From an uncultured Lachnospiraceae bacterium (GTDB lineage: Bacteria; Bacillota; Clostridia; Lachnospirales; Lachnospiraceae), in contig CARQVR010000075.1 in NCBI GenBank assembly GCA_949051815.1, positions 1-14,947 of the forward strand: a stretch of DNA of 14,947 bases, given 5' to 3'. Position numbers and translations under genes: made by a program. Below the pieces are notes generated by a model. The model worked only from the letters and a program-made list of their open reading frames with translations. It searched no databases and was not told where the DNA came from. Position 1 is the stretch's first letter, and the number at the start of each line of letters is the position of its first letter. Shown in pieces: positions 14,601 through 14,947 of this stretch.

Positions 14601-14778
14601 GACCAGACGGATCCGTGATCTGGAAAATCATACGCTTGCCTCCATTCCGATCATCGCCATGACCGCCAACGCCTTCACAGAAGATCGTGAAGAAGCCATT
14701 AAATGCGGCATGAACGGTCATATTGCCAAGCCCATTGATGTACAGGTGCTTTTCAAAACACTGGACAATGTACTTTAG
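11641..14778 (+). CDS. Soluble multi-PAS hybrid sensor histidine kinase with two C-terminal receivers
   Basis: A 1045-residue protein without transmembrane segments. Order: degenerate receiver-like domain (1-120; D54 in IIADLS but no N-terminal acid pair and no KP); PAS 1 (about 132-252); PAS 2 (262-378); a more diverged PAS-like segment (390-515); HisKA with phosphate-accepting H545 (NMSHDIRTPMNAI); HATPase with N-box LLSNAVKYT (660-668), DSGIGM (697-702) and GTGLGM (727-732); receiver 1 with D788/D789, D837 and K888; receiver 2 with E929/D930, D976 (LMDVQMP) and K1030. It should autophosphorylate on H545 and pass phosphate to its receivers; the signal is probably cytoplasmic. There is no HPt domain and no output domain, so an outside HPt is needed for a full phosphorelay. 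ATG 11641 is chosen for AGAGGG eight bases upstream; GTG 11623 in frame is the alternative. Confidence 0.95.
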   Translation: MYTCQLHIYFAGHPSRALDVIKKMPSLKKFTHIFSESDEAEASLSQKADVIIADLSHMEMQPALQTILANRHEEAQIILLADKKQMQLLCSDPALKDITDIWIMPMSDDEIRFRFLRWQQAMQMSMDFWETSHFLEATIDNIPNLVWYKDKDGVHEKVNNSFCDAVNKTKEQVQGRRHAYIWDVEEDDPSCIESEHQVMSTRKTSISEETIKAGEEMRTLMCYKSPLYNRDGTVMGTVGIGIDVTQERAYEQEIIRKNQTLETILATIDCGVMNHSLKDSRIININRAALKILGYETLEELTADGFDLIAPSVADEDKDNLRKSIRTLKKAGDTVNVEYRVKHKDGEILHIMGNIKLYEENGELFCQRFLLDVTEQKQLERKNARRQMELVQALSRDFTLVCFVEPDTGMLVPVRTGERTVDNIFENKISLKESMDQYIEEWVYEEDRETLRYAVSLDTLTKELSMKQVYSVNYRKQQDGQIIYFQMKAVSAGAEDGSLGIVLGFRSVDADIRREMEQNTLLEAALSQANRASKAKSVFLSNMSHDIRTPMNAIVGFTNLAITHIDQKEQVSEYLKKIQTSGNHLLSLINDILDMSHIESGKIHLDEKLCSLPEILHGLRNILQADIHAKQLELQIDTVDVVDEDIYCDKLRLNQVLLNLLSNAVKYTGAGGHVSMRITEKAGAPAGYGHYEFSIKDSGIGMSPEFVAHIFEPFERERNSTISKIQGTGLGMAITKNIVDMMNGTISVTSEQGVGTEFTVSFSFRLHTEKKESLVLPELKGCKALVVDDDFNTCDSVSYMLGQLGLHAEWTLSGKEAVLRSHQAIMRSTSYSVYIVDWLLPDMNGVEVARRIRKETGENVPIIVLTAYDWSDIEVEAKEAGVTAFCNKPLFLSELSSCLQSVLRPKSPEEENAEKDLHPRHTGRILLAEDVEMNQELAVVLLESAGFSVDVADNGQIAFDMMAKSEPGYYQAVLMDVQMPVMDGYEATRRIRDLENHTLASIPIIAMTANAFTEDREEAIKCGMNGHIAKPIDVQVLFKTLDNVL

Positions 14779-14812
14779 ACAGAAAATAAACGGTTAAAGC
14801 GAAAAACAATGC

Positions 14813-14841
14813 TTTACATTTTATAAGATTTATGCTATTCT
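14813..14841 (+). promoter_or_regulatory. Promoter of the cold-shock protein gene
   Basis: TTTACA (14813-14818), 17-bp spacer, TATTCT (14836-14841) preceded by TGC as an extended -10. The predicted start near 14848 leaves a leader of about 45 bases containing a small GTTG-TCAAT-CAAC hairpin, which may matter for temperature control as in other csp leaders. Confidence 0.7.
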
Positions 14842-14892
14842 ATGGATGTTGTCAATCAACGTAATTTTTCAATATTTTTGGAGGTATTTACA

Positions 14893-14947
14893 ATGAACAA
14901 AGGTACAGTAAAGTGGTTTAACAACCAGAAGGGCTACGGCTTCATCT
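14893..14947 (+). CDS. Cold-shock protein, CspA family (partial, runs off right edge)
   Basis: Only the first 18 codons are present: MNKGTVKWFNNQKGYGFI. This is the characteristic start of a CspA/CspB OB-fold RNA chaperone, including the aromatic W8/F9 and the RNP1 start KGYGFI. GGAGG (14880-14884) lies 8 bases before the ATG. The usual full length is about 65-70 residues. Confidence 0.95.
   Translation, partial: MNKGTVKWFNNQKGYGFI

Overview
The window (about 50% GC, dense small operons, clostridial Shine-Dalgarno sites of the GGAGG type) looks like a chromosomal segment of a Firmicute of the Lachnospiraceae / Clostridium cluster XIVa kind. Supporting signs are DUF1836, the YerC/TrpR-like regulator, an SPFH protein with a C-terminal zinc ribbon, a clostridial-type RlmD and a soluble multi-PAS hybrid kinase. 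I see no phage, insertion sequence or CRISPR array.

Left part (1-8843) is read almost entirely on the minus strand. From high to low coordinates: tRNA-Gly(CCC) with its own promoter and terminator; a structured repeat element; an EamA/DMT-type permease; then a probable operon of methyl-accepting chemotaxis protein, SPFH/zinc-ribbon protein, a decayed small zinc-ribbon gene that I reconstruct from an apparently empty 280-bp gap, and the helicase gene pcrA. Next come a small acidic-tailed membrane protein with its own promoter and terminator, and finally rlmD (23S rRNA uracil methyltransferase), which runs off the left edge.

Middle (8844-11055): an orphan ABC substrate-binding lipoprotein on the plus strand faces a minus-strand pair, DUF1836 regulator and a free-standing HPt phosphotransfer protein. 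A 26-bp perfect palindrome lies between them.

Right part (11056-14947, plus strand): yerC (TrpR-like repressor family) with a palindrome-rich leader; a 1045-residue soluble hybrid histidine kinase (degenerate receiver, PAS repeats, HisKA-HATPase, two receivers) behind a near-consensus promoter; and the first codons of a cold-shock protein gene. The hybrid kinase carries receivers but no HPt domain, while the HPt protein about 1.2 kb away has no kinase, so they are candidate partners.

The most unusual items are (i) a 124-bp element of nested inverted repeats between tRNA-Gly and the permease, with a diverged relative of one of its arms downstream of another terminator near rlmD; (ii) the zinc-ribbon pseudogene with an in-frame TAG and a one-base frameshift, start-stop coupled to the SPFH gene; and (iii) the split phosphorelay candidate.
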